From Hyphomonadaceae bacterium (lineage in GTDB: Bacteria; Pseudomonadota; Alphaproteobacteria; Caulobacterales; Hyphomonadaceae), in the NCBI GenBank assembly GCA_022844475.1, contig JALHLR010000017.1, positions 1 to 36,508 of the forward strand: a stretch of 36,508 bases of DNA. Reading direction: 5' to 3'. Under the pieces are notes generated by a model, which saw nothing but the letters and a program-made list of their open reading frames with translations, was not told where the DNA came from and made no database searches. The translations under genes and the position numbers were made by a program. Of this stretch, positions 15,574-22,992 are shown piece after piece (position 1 is the first letter of the stretch; each line of letters begins with the position of its first letter).

Positions 15574-17919
15574 CTACTGCAGCTGCGCGTTCGCCAGATT
15601 CAGCATCCGTCCGCCACATGGCCGATAGCACATGTCGGCGGAACCCGGGATGGGCGTCGATCCCGGGTAGGCCGTGCAGGCGCCAGAACATTGCAGGTTC
15701 GTACGCGGGATCGTCGCCTGCAGGAGCCGCGTTTTCAATTCGGATGGCACGGCGGAGGGGAATTTGGCCTTCAGCAGGACCAGCGCCGCCGAAACATGCG
15801 GCGCCGCCATCGAGGTGCCGTTCTCGAAGGCATAGTAGCACTGGGCGACCGTGGCGCCGGGATTGGCCGGGTCCGTGCAGTTCTTCATGAACTTGGTGGA
15901 CAGGATCCCGTCCGGGCGGCCGTCCCGGTCGTCATCGCGCGCCATGTCGCCGCCGGGCGCCATGATCGAGACGTTGGCGCCGAAGTTGGAGTAGGGCGTC
16001 AGCTGACCCCGTGCGTCGTTGGCCGCAACCGAGATGACGTTCTGGCATCCGCCCGGAGCGAAGTACTGCGTGTCGACGCGCGCATTGCCCGCCGCCGAGA
16101 CGACGATCGCGCCGGCCGCAACCGCATCGTTGATCGCCGCCTGCATCGAGGCGGGGCAGGGGCCGAACAGGCCGATCGACAGGTTGATGATGTCGGCCGG
16201 CTTGGAGTTCCACACTTCCTTGACGCCGTCGCGCGCCGGAACTGCGCCCGCGGCCCAGCGGATCGCGTCATTGATGTCCGACAGCTTGCCGCCGCAGCGG
16301 CCGAGTGCGCGCACGGGAACGATCGTGACGTTCCAGGCGCCGCCCGCGACGCCGGCCGCATTGTTGGTCGCGGCGACGCCGATCGTCCCGGCGACGTGCG
16401 TGCCGTGGAACGAGTCCGAGATCGTGGCATCGTCCGGGTTGCACTTGTCGCCCGGATCATTGGGATCAGCATCGCGTCCGTCGCCGTCATTGCCCATGAT
16501 CGGGTCGGAGACCATGTCGTAGCCCGGGGCCAGGTTGGGCGAGCCCTTGATGTCAGGGTGATTCATCTGGATGCCGGTATCGATGACCGCGACGACGACG
16601 TCGCGCGATCCCGTGTCCTTCGCGCGGTCCCAGAAACCGCCAAAACCTGCGCCGCCGGCTGATTGACCTGCAGCGGAGCCATTGTCGCGGAAATGCCATT
16701 GCAGGCCGTAGAGCGGATCGTTCGGGCGCAAGCCCGTCGTTACGGTCGCCGGTTTCTGCGCCGGCTTGCGCAGCATCTGGTTGGTGAAGATGTAGTCCTT
16801 CTCGACGTATTCGTACTCGCCGGTCTGCATCAGAACCTTGACGACGCATTCCGTCGCCAGCACCGGGTCGAGCTTGAGTTTCTCGATGTCGGGTGCGCCG
16901 GCGCATTCCTGGCTGTCATTGCGTTTCTGTGGAGCGAACAAGGCGCGCATGGACTCGATCTTGTCCAGGTCGACTGCGCCGGCGCGAAGCTGGGTCGGGT
17001 TGACCCCGATGGTGATGCGCATCTGCCCGCCTTCGCCAGGCGTGACGATGCCGGACAGGCCCAGACGCTCGAGCGTCTGTCCCGCCTTGTCGCGCGCTAC
17101 GACCGCCTGATCGACGGCGAGTCGCGCGCGGACTTGCAATGGCTTGGGCAGCGGGGCGGTCGCGTCCGTGACCTTGCGCGAGACGGCGTCGCCAATCGAT
17201 TGTGCGGTCAGGCTGTTCGCCTTCATCGTCTCCTGCGCCGACTGGCGAGCCCGGCGCAGCGCTTCTGCGTCGAGTTGCACGCCCATGTCGCGGACGGCTT
17301 CCTTCAGCGCCTCGGGCGCTGCGACCTGCGCCTGGCGGCGAAGCTCGCTCGTGGACGGCAGCTTGATCTCACCGCGTGGCCGGATGAAGCCGGGCTTCAG
17401 GATGGCTGGGGCGCCATCCTGTGTCGTGCGGGTGGCTTCGGGAGAAGACTCAACCGCGCTGGCGGGCGGCGCTTCCTGCACTGGCGCGCCCGCGGCGGCC
17501 GCGGCCGATTCCGGTAGCGGAGCGTCGTCCGTATTCATGACGCTGATGTCGTTGGTCGGCGCGGTGGACATGCTGAAGCCTGCGTCCACCACGGGTTCTG
17601 AAATCTCGGCCCTTGGTTTGGCGATGACGGAGCCAACTGCGTAGAAGCGCTGGGTCTGAAGAAGTTCGTCGACGTCGATCGCCGTGAGCGCGATCGGCGC
17701 CTGCATCGGACCGAAGAGGGCGCGGTCATCGACAGATGCGGAGGCGAGAATCTGCTCGTCAGTCAGAATGAGAACTGGCTCTTCGGCCGGGCTGCCTCCG
17801 GTGATCTGCGAAATCGCCTCGCCGGCGAGCTTGCCGGCTTCCTCCAGCCGGTCACACCCTGCCGTGATTGCCAGAGCCGCCGCCAGGGCCGCGCCTGTCA
17901 TGTACCGCGAAATCGTCAT
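15574..17919 (-). CDS. S8 subtilisin-like serine protease, lipoprotein
   Basis: A 781-residue subtilase with a lipoprotein signal (LAITAGC, Cys22), so it is likely tethered to the envelope. The catalytic triad is intact: Asp447 in VVVAVIDTGIQMNHPDI, His505 in SFHGTHVAGTIG and Ser703 in NGTSMAAPHVSAAL; the oxyanion Asn is in VSAAGNA (about 612). Ahead of the catalytic domain lies a very long region (residues 23-~395): an Ala/Gln-rich helical part (about 190-290), then a propeptide-like segment (about 298-378) starting MRITIGVNPTQL and ending YEYVEKDYIF. Extra Cys near the C-terminus suggest disulfides. It is first in an operon with a propeptide-like protein, a lipoprotein and an M23 peptidase. 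GGAG precedes the ATG. Substrate unknown. Confidence 0.93.
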   Translation of the reverse strand: MTISRYMTGAALAAALAITAGCDRLEEAGKLAGEAISQITGGSPAEEPVLILTDEQILASASVDDRALFGPMQAPIALTAIDVDELLQTQRFYAVGSVIAKPRAEISEPVVDAGFSMSTAPTNDISVMNTDDAPLPESAAAAAGAPVQEAPPASAVESSPEATRTTQDGAPAILKPGFIRPRGEIKLPSTSELRRQAQVAAPEALKEAVRDMGVQLDAEALRRARQSAQETMKANSLTAQSIGDAVSRKVTDATAPLPKPLQVRARLAVDQAVVARDKAGQTLERLGLSGIVTPGEGGQMRITIGVNPTQLRAGAVDLDKIESMRALFAPQKRNDSQECAGAPDIEKLKLDPVLATECVVKVLMQTGEYEYVEKDYIFTNQMLRKPAQKPATVTTGLRPNDPLYGLQWHFRDNGSAAGQSAGGAGFGGFWDRAKDTGSRDVVVAVIDTGIQMNHPDIKGSPNLAPGYDMVSDPIMGNDGDGRDADPNDPGDKCNPDDATISDSFHGTHVAGTIGVAATNNAAGVAGGAWNVTIVPVRALGRCGGKLSDINDAIRWAAGAVPARDGVKEVWNSKPADIINLSIGLFGPCPASMQAAINDAVAAGAIVVSAAGNARVDTQYFAPGGCQNVISVAANDARGQLTPYSNFGANVSIMAPGGDMARDDDRDGRPDGILSTKFMKNCTDPANPGATVAQCYYAFENGTSMAAPHVSAALVLLKAKFPSAVPSELKTRLLQATIPRTNLQCSGACTAYPGSTPIPGSADMCYRPCGGRMLNLANAQLQ

Positions 17920-18171
17920 CGCCCCACTCCACGCCTAATTGTGTCGGGTGCTGTTTACCATGCCATTGCGACATGGCGAATCCGGCTTCGCATTGTTGAA
18001 CAGTCGAGACGAACAGGCTGACATTGTGTCCGGCCCGCCCCAATTGGTCCCCAAAGAGCCCCATCATCGCCCTCGCGCGGCGCAACCGGAGGGATTGTCA
18101 TTCGTGCTGGGACGGCCGGCCGGGGCATCCGCCCTTCGTGAGTACCGGCACGGATGATGCAGGAACGGGCC
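17920..18171. promoter_or_regulatory. Divergent intergenic region upstream of the protease operon
   Basis: These 252 bases must hold the promoter of the minus-strand protease operon and of the small plus-strand gene at 18172. A short inverted repeat, CCATG-N9-CATGG, occurs at about 17959-17977, but no convincing promoter pair could be fixed. No gene is seen. Confidence 0.35.
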
Positions 18172-18327
18172 ATGACGAACGGCACAAACGGCAAAACCCT
18201 GACTCGCCTGATGGCTGTGCTCTTCATGGGCCTGGCTTTCGCAGCCTGTGCCGTGATGCTCGGTTCGGGCAACGAATCCCTGTTTGCTGATGGTTACTAC
18301 GGCGGACAGCAGACAGCGGCGCGCTGA
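18172..18327 (+). CDS. Small single-pass membrane or secreted peptide, 51 residues
   Basis: A 51-residue frame begins at ATG 18172 with AGGAACGGGCC upstream. It encodes a polar start (MTNGTNGKTLTRL), one hydrophobic segment (residues 14-30, MAVLFMGLAFAACAVML) and a short tail ending GYYGGQQTAAR. An AAC within the hydrophobic segment could be a lipobox-like cleavage site. Codon use is GC-rich at third positions, as in the neighbours. No family is recognised. The signal-like N-terminus and the ribosome-binding site make it more than a chance frame. Confidence 0.5.
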   Translation: MTNGTNGKTLTRLMAVLFMGLAFAACAVMLGSGNESLFADGYYGGQQTAAR

Positions 18328-18342
18328 TAGCTGCAAGGCTGG

Positions 18343-18729
18343 CTAGGCCCCAAGTGCGACGAGCATCGCCGAACCGCACAGCACAACCGCAACAGGCGTC
18401 ATGATCAGCCGCTCCGGCCGGCTGCGGGAGATGGCATTCATAACGATCCCGAGCGCCCCGTAGCCGGCGATGATCCATGCGCCGACGCTCGCGATTTCGG
18501 GAGATGGCAGGACCGCAAGCAGACCCGCACGTTCCAGCAGGATGGTCGCGAAGACTGCATAGACCAGGATGGAGACGAGACTGCCGATGCGGTAGCCGGT
18601 CGGAAGCCGCTCATGACCTCCGCCCCAGGCGAGACGCCCCCACGGCGCGCCGGCGGCGAGCGCCAGCTGGAACAGGCCCAGCAGACCGATGGTGACCGAG
18701 AAGACGAAGGCGGCTGGCTGGCTCAGCAT
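18343..18729 (-). CDS. Small four-helix membrane protein
   Basis: A 128-residue protein with four hydrophobic segments: FVFSVTIGLLGLFQLALAAG, IGSLVSILVYAVFATILL, VGAWIIAGYGALGIVMNAI and LIMTPVAVVLCGSAMLVAL. The start at 18729 (MLSQPAAFVF) has AAGG in front; the longer frame to 18996 runs antisense into the coq4 gene and is not used. Compact four-helix proteins of this kind are often annotated only as hypothetical membrane proteins. The gene diverges from coq4. Confidence 0.72.
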   Translation of the reverse strand: MLSQPAAFVFSVTIGLLGLFQLALAAGAPWGRLAWGGGHERLPTGYRIGSLVSILVYAVFATILLERAGLLAVLPSPEIASVGAWIIAGYGALGIVMNAISRSRPERLIMTPVAVVLCGSAMLVALGA

Positions 18730-18832
18730 GGTGCTGACCTTGCGCGAGCCGTATTCGTTGCACAACTGCCGCAGGGTGAACTTGAACGCGCGCGTTGCGG
18801 GCCATACCGTTCGGCCTCGCGCGGAGGTTCGT

Positions 18833-19783
18833 ATGCCTGACATCACCATCACTCGGCGTTTCGAGGCCATCACGTGCTCTGGTGCTGGCGATCCCGCCGC
18901 GCTCGCCAGCGCGGCAAAGCGCGGCGACATGGCGGCTGCCGCCGACCTCGCTGCCTTGCTGACACGGGCCGGATGGGTCGAGCCGCGGACGATCATCGAT
19001 GTCTATGATGCGGCAGCGGCCGGGTGGTTTGGCGATGAGGCGCGCGTCGTCGATCTCACGGGCGGCAGCGGCACGGTCGCGCCCGAGCTGTGGCCGGAGT
19101 TCTGGGCCTTCATTGATGATCCGGTGAAGACGGATGCAGGCACGTTCACGCTTCGCACGGCGGCGCTCGGAAAGTTCGTCGATGCGGGTTTTTCGCGCCG
19201 TGCAGGCGAGGCGAGCCTGGCTTACCCTGGCGTGCCCGCTGCTGTGGCGCAGGGTTGGCCGCAGCGTTTCACCATGGACGAACTCGCACAGTGTCCGGAT
19301 GGATCGCTGGGTAGTGAATTCCATCGCCAGATCGTCGACAACAATTTCGATCTTGAGGTTCTGGACCGTGACGCGCTGGGGCTCGCGAACCTGCCGCCGC
19401 CGCTCGACTACCTCAATGTGCGGATCCTGCAGTGCCACGATCTCTGGCACATTGTGGGCGGCTACCACACGACGGCGCTGCACGAGGTCGGAATCTCGGC
19501 CTTCCAGCTCTCGCAGTTCGGTCACAACTATTCGGCGCAGTTCCTCGCCTTCATCATCGCCAAGGCTGCGATCAACCGTCCCGAAGGCCTTGCACTGCTG
19601 ATGGAGATCACGCTCGGCGCCTGGCGCCATGGGCGCGCGACGCCGCAGCTTCTTGGGGTCGACTGGCAAGATGTCTGGAAGGAGCCGACGGACACGGTGC
19701 GCCAGCGTCTTGGCGTCTCTGCCTATGTCTCGCCTGTGCCTCCGGATCTGGTCGAACAGCTCGAACGGGCCGGGATGGCCTGA
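18833..19783 (+). CDS. Coq4 family protein (ubiquinone biosynthesis)
   Basis: A 316-residue Coq4 homologue. In eukaryotes Coq4 acts in the coenzyme Q complex at the C1 decarboxylation/hydroxylation step; the bacterial relatives are presumed to have a similar role. The defining metal motif HDxxH-x11-E is complete: His202-Asp203, His206 and Glu218 within QCHDLWHIVGGYHTTALHE. The protein is longer than the ~230-residue core, with about 60-80 extra N-terminal residues (ALASAAKRGDMAAAADLAALL) of unknown role. The start at 18833 follows GGAGG at good spacing. No other ubiquinone genes are near, except that the FAD monooxygenase at 4252 has a UbiH-like fold. Confidence 0.85.
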   Translation: MPDITITRRFEAITCSGAGDPAALASAAKRGDMAAAADLAALLTRAGWVEPRTIIDVYDAAAAGWFGDEARVVDLTGGSGTVAPELWPEFWAFIDDPVKTDAGTFTLRTAALGKFVDAGFSRRAGEASLAYPGVPAAVAQGWPQRFTMDELAQCPDGSLGSEFHRQIVDNNFDLEVLDRDALGLANLPPPLDYLNVRILQCHDLWHIVGGYHTTALHEVGISAFQLSQFGHNYSAQFLAFIIAKAAINRPEGLALLMEITLGAWRHGRATPQLLGVDWQDVWKEPTDTVRQRLGVSAYVSPVPPDLVEQLERAGMA

Positions 19784-19786
19784 GGC

Positions 19787-20209
19787 TCAGTCCTCATCCG
19801 CGTTCATCACGTCCATCTCCTCGTCCGACCAGCCGAAATGGTGGCCGAGTTCGTGGATCACGACGTGGGCGACGAGGTCTTCCAGCGCGAGGCCCTCGGT
19901 CGCCGCCCATTCGTCGAGGATCGGCATCCGGTATAGCCAGACCATTGGCGGTATCTGGGACGGCGCCGAGACCTGTTCCAGCGTCAGGGCAACGCCCGAG
20001 TAGAGGCCCGTCAGCTCGTACGGGTTCTCGATCTTCATGGACTCCAGCGTCTCGTCATCGGCAAAATCCTCGACCTTGATGGCGACGGTGCTGGCAGGGG
20101 TGCGAAATGGCTCTTCCAGCGTGTCGAGCGCTGCGCGCGCCATGGCGGCGATGTCGTCGAGGGAAGGGGCGGCGCCCCAGCGGGCGCGGGCTGTTTCTGG
20201 ATTGCTCAT
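19787..20209 (-). CDS. Zincin-like metallopeptidase (DUF1025/Zincin_1)
   Basis: A 140-residue protein of the small bacterial metallopeptidase family PF06262. The HExxH zinc motif is HELGHHFGWSDEEMD at about residues 119-133, with the family's conserved SDEEM tail. Upstream are the FRTPASTVAIKVEDF and ENPYELTGLYSGVAL segments also typical of the family. The start (20209, MSNPETARARW) is chosen from conservation of the beginning, since the ribosome-binding site is poor. Its natural substrate is not known for the family. It converges with coq4 and diverges from the FkbM gene. Confidence 0.87.
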   Translation of the reverse strand: MSNPETARARWGAAPSLDDIAAMARAALDTLEEPFRTPASTVAIKVEDFADDETLESMKIENPYELTGLYSGVALTLEQVSAPSQIPPMVWLYRMPILDEWAATEGLALEDLVAHVVIHELGHHFGWSDEEMDVMNADED

Positions 20210-20341
20210 GGCGGGCTTGTAATCCACCTTCGGCCAAACCGGAACGACGTGACGCGGTCGGGAATGCAGGGAAGACCTTCCCTTTTCGCACGAGTTACGC
20301 TTTGTACCGGCCCAGACGTTCCCGGAGAATCCGCCTTGTCC

Positions 20342-21163
20342 ATGTCCTTCGAAGGCCTGCGCAACCTCGCCACCACGATGCGCATCTACCAGCGCAACAA
20401 GCAGGACCGCAAATGGGAGCCAGAGGCCCCCTACATGAAGGAAGTCGTGAAGCCGGGCGACATCTGTCTGCACTTCGGCGGCTCGGACGGGCGCCACTCC
20501 TACCTGCTGTCGCAGCACATCGGACCCAATGGCGTGGTCCATGTCTACGAACCGTCGAACTATTCCTACGCCATCATGACCCGCCTGCTGCGCTGGCATA
20601 AGCTGAAGAACGTCATCCCCCACAATGCGGCGATCGGGTCAGCGGAAGGGTCGATGATCCTCTCTGTCCCGAAGAAGATGTCGGGTCACCTTGGCCGCGC
20701 CTATGGCGTCGTGACGGATCGCGGCGGCACGGCGTCCGACGAGATGCTCGCCACCGGCAACCGCACCGAGTTCGTTGACCAGCCCACGGCAGTGGTGTCG
20801 CTGGACGGTCTGATGGCGGCTGAGAAGCTGCCGCGCGTCGACTTCATCCGCTGTGACGTCGAGGGCGCCGAGATCCGCTTTGTCGAAGGCGGCAGGAAGA
20901 CGATCGAACGCGACCTGCCGAGTCTGCTGATCGAGATCCACCCGTTCTCGCTGCAGCGCAATTTCGGCTCGTCGGGCGAGGATGTGCGCGACTACTTCAT
21001 CAGCCTCGGCTACCGCATGTGGCAGCTCAATGACGACAACTCGCACATGTTCGAGTCGACGCAGATCGATCCGAAGCGCCGCTGGAAGGACTATTTCCTG
21101 ATCCACCCCAGCCGCGGCCCGAGCCTCCCGGACGGCATGTTCAAGAAGGCCTTCACGAACTGA
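20342..21163 (+). CDS. FkbM family methyltransferase
   Basis: A ~273-residue SAM-dependent methyltransferase of the FkbM family, which O-methylates sugars and other small molecules. The SAM-binding strand is ICLHFGGSDGRHSYLLSQHIG, followed by VVHVYEPSNYSYAIM (acidic ribose-binding residue in YEP) and the family block VDFIRCDVEGAEIRFVEGG. The ATG at 20342 is used here, but a TTG at 20336 sits eight bases after GGAG (20324-20327) and may be the real start, adding two residues. No glycosyltransferases are adjacent, so the acceptor is unknown. Confidence 0.85.
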   Translation: MSFEGLRNLATTMRIYQRNKQDRKWEPEAPYMKEVVKPGDICLHFGGSDGRHSYLLSQHIGPNGVVHVYEPSNYSYAIMTRLLRWHKLKNVIPHNAAIGSAEGSMILSVPKKMSGHLGRAYGVVTDRGGTASDEMLATGNRTEFVDQPTAVVSLDGLMAAEKLPRVDFIRCDVEGAEIRFVEGGRKTIERDLPSLLIEIHPFSLQRNFGSSGEDVRDYFISLGYRMWQLNDDNSHMFESTQIDPKRRWKDYFLIHPSRGPSLPDGMFKKAFTN

Positions 21164-21196
21164 TTTGCCTCCGGCGGCATCCTGCGCGATAACGAG

Positions 21197-21211
21197 AACC
21201 TAACAGGAACT
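21197..21211 (+). promoter_or_regulatory. LexA operator (SOS box), GAAC-N7-GAAC
   Basis: The sequence GAAC-CTAACAG-GAAC matches the alphaproteobacterial LexA operator (GTTC-N7-GTTC and its complement) exactly. It ends 13 bases before the mmcB start codon, so repressor binding would block the promoter or transcript start. A chance match is possible (about one is expected per window of this size), but mmcB is a known SOS gene in Caulobacter, which makes this one credible. Confidence 0.8.
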
Positions 21212-21224
21212 CTCCGCGCATCCG

Positions 21225-21716
21225 ATGTCGATCGTTTCTCTTGTCGCGAACAGCTTTGGTGATCCTGTCCCGAATGGACGGGCGGCCGATATCGTGCGTG
21301 GCGTTCAGCGCATGTTCGCCGAGCTGGGTTTGGCTTCTTTGACCGAGGTAACCCTCGCGAATGGTCGCCGTGCTGATGTCATGGCGGTGTCGCCCAAGGG
21401 GGAGATTGCCATCGTCGAGGTGAAGTCCTGCCTGCAGGATTTCCGTGTCGATCAGAAATGGCCTGAGTACGCGCCCTACTGTGACCGCTTCTATTTCGCC
21501 ATCGACTGCGACTTCCCGAAGGAGCGTATTCCGGAGACCTGCGGGCTGCTGGTCTGCGACGGGTTCGGTGGCGCGGTGTTGCGCGAGGCGGATGCCGCCC
21601 TGTTGTCAGGCGCGAGGCGCAAGGCGGTGACGTTATCGTTCGCGCGCCTTGCTGCGGCACGTCTCATGCGTGCAGGCGAACGGGGGCCGGCTGCGGCCGA
21701 GCCCGCCATCGACTAG
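21225..21716 (+). CDS. mmcB: MmcB family DNA repair protein
   Basis: A 163-residue protein of the MmcB family, first described in Caulobacter crescentus as an SOS-regulated gene needed for mitomycin C resistance. The core looks like a PD-(D/E)xK nuclease fold: RRADVMAV (Asp), then EIAIVEVKS (Glu-x-Lys) at about residues 60-68, followed by PYCDRFYFAIDCDFP. No activity has been shown for the family as far as I know. An exact LexA box lies just upstream, supporting SOS induction. The next gene starts 12 bases later and is likely co-transcribed. Confidence 0.88.
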   Translation: MSIVSLVANSFGDPVPNGRAADIVRGVQRMFAELGLASLTEVTLANGRRADVMAVSPKGEIAIVEVKSCLQDFRVDQKWPEYAPYCDRFYFAIDCDFPKERIPETCGLLVCDGFGGAVLREADAALLSGARRKAVTLSFARLAAARLMRAGERGPAAAEPAID

Positions 21717-21728
21717 GTCTGATCGTCC

Positions 21729-22262
21729 ATGCCGCTGCAATATCCCATCGCCACCAATGCTCTTGAAGCGCTCGACGCTGACACTGGCGCGCGCACGGTG
21801 GGTGAAGCACGCGAGTTGGCGAAGCGGCCGGTGACTTTGGTGATCGACTGGGTGCGGCCGCTGCCTGCGGAACGCGAGGCCATGCAGGCGAAGGCCGACG
21901 CCGGCGTCGCCCGGGGCTTTGTGCAGCTCTACGAGGACGCCAAGGGGCAACCCGTGATCGCGGTCTCCTACTGGAAACCGGACCGTGCGGATGGCGCTAA
22001 GCCGAGAAAGGCCAGAGGGAAGGCAGAAAAGCCTTCGCCGCCTGCCCCCGATCCAGCCGAGGACCACACTGACGACCTCTACTTCACCAAGCCTGGAATG
22101 AAGGCGAGGCGGAAGCCTAAGGGGCGAGACCCCAACCAGCTCGACCTGTTCGGTCCCGACCAGAAAGGCGCGGAACACGCCGATCCCCACAACCCAGGTG
22201 TGGTTATCGTCGACGAAGAGGGCGATGGCGCGTCATTCGGCGGCGTCGATCAGTCCACCTAA
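21729..22262 (+). CDS. Unknown protein with a sliding-clamp-binding motif
   Basis: A 177-residue protein without a recognised family. The first ~85 residues form a compact alpha/beta-looking domain (RPVTLVIDWVRPLP, GFVQLYEDAKGQPVIAVSYWKP). Residues ~86-135 are a basic, Lys/Pro-rich linker. At residues 137-141 is QLDLF, an exact match to the beta-clamp-binding consensus QL[SD]LF used by polymerases and repair proteins to dock on DnaN. The acidic tail VVIVDEEGDG follows. It lies 12 bases after SOS-regulated mmcB, so the two probably form one damage-induced unit. A role in clamp-linked repair is inferred from the motif and context, not shown. Confidence 0.72.
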   Translation: MPLQYPIATNALEALDADTGARTVGEARELAKRPVTLVIDWVRPLPAEREAMQAKADAGVARGFVQLYEDAKGQPVIAVSYWKPDRADGAKPRKARGKAEKPSPPAPDPAEDHTDDLYFTKPGMKARRKPKGRDPNQLDLFGPDQKGAEHADPHNPGVVIVDEEGDGASFGGVDQST

Positions 22263-22347
22263 AGTCTTCACGTTCGTTGCGCGACGTGCCTACAAGCGTG
22301 GGCCGCCAGATCAGCCTGCGGCGGGCCAAGCCAAGCGATCGGATGGG

Positions 22348-22941
22348 ATGGGCGGCAAAGGCAACAGCAAGTCTGCTGGTGAAACGCTTGGCGATGCCGA
22401 GCGCACCCGCTTTGCGGACCTGCTCCTCGCTGTTGCGGAGCTGCAGGATCGCAATGCGTTTGCTGAACTTTTCGCCTATTATGCCCCTCGCGTTAAGTCA
22501 TACCTGCTGCGCCTTGGCGCGGACAGCGCGCTGGCCGAGGAGATCGCGCAGGACGTCATGGTGACAGTCTGGCGCAAGGCCGGGCTGTTCGACCGTGCGC
22601 AGGCTTCCGTTTCGACCTGGATTTTCCGCATCGCCCGTAATCGCAGGATTGACCTGTTCCGGCGCTCGAAGCGGCCTGAACTGGATCCGGAGGAGGAAAT
22701 GATCCTTCCGTCCGGCGTCGAGGCGCCGGATGCCCGCATCGAAGCCATGGAAACCGAGGCGCGTGTCCGGGCTGCGATGAAGGATCTGCCGGAGGAGCAG
22801 GTTCTCCTGCTGAAGCTCGCATTTTACGAAGGGTTATCCCACAGCGAGATTGCGGCCCGGCTGGGCGCGCCGCTCGGGACGGTGAAGTCGAGAATCCGCC
22901 TGGCATTTGCGAAGATGAAAGTGCGGCTTGGCGATGAGTGA
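22348..22941 (+). CDS. ECF sigma factor, RpoE/ECF11-like
   Basis: A 197-residue extracytoplasmic-function sigma factor. Region 2 spans about residues 33-105 (NAFAELFAYYAPRVKSYLLR, AEEIAQDVMVTVWRKAGLFD, STWIFRIARNRRIDLFRRSKR). Region 4 spans about 140-192, with the helix-turn-helix LSHSEIAARLGAPLGTVKSRIRLAFAKMK. The gene is followed directly by a ChrR-like cupin anti-sigma, as in the Rhodobacter sphaeroides singlet-oxygen system, so it is assigned to the RpoE-ChrR (ECF11) group. An upstream in-frame ATG region would overlap the preceding gene, so 22348 is preferred though its ribosome-binding site is weak. What it controls is unknown. Confidence 0.88.
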   Translation: MGGKGNSKSAGETLGDAERTRFADLLLAVAELQDRNAFAELFAYYAPRVKSYLLRLGADSALAEEIAQDVMVTVWRKAGLFDRAQASVSTWIFRIARNRRIDLFRRSKRPELDPEEEMILPSGVEAPDARIEAMETEARVRAAMKDLPEEQVLLLKLAFYEGLSHSEIAARLGAPLGTVKSRIRLAFAKMKVRLGDE

Positions 22942-22950
22942 GGGGCAACG

Positions 22951-22979
22951 TGATCCGCGGAGGAAACACACGCGTATCA
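22951..22979 (+). promoter_or_regulatory. Possible RpoE-type promoter between sigma and ChrR-like genes
   Basis: TGATCC at 22951-22956 is followed, after 18 bases, by TATCA at 22975-22979, preceded by CG. The spacing and the TGATCC box resemble the promoter described for the Rhodobacter RpoE regulon (TGATCC-N18-TAAGA), but the -10 half is imperfect. It would drive the anti-sigma gene separately. Spacing and consensus are from memory. Confidence 0.3.
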
Positions 22980-22992
22980 TTCGCATCACGGT

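Noticed and set aside
17997..18020. GAAC...GAAC pair resembling a LexA box
   Set aside because: The spacing is nine bases rather than seven, so it does not fit the operator.
18611..19669. 352-codon minus-strand open frame
   Set aside because: Antisense to coq4, whose HDxxH-x11-E motif shows the plus strand is coding.
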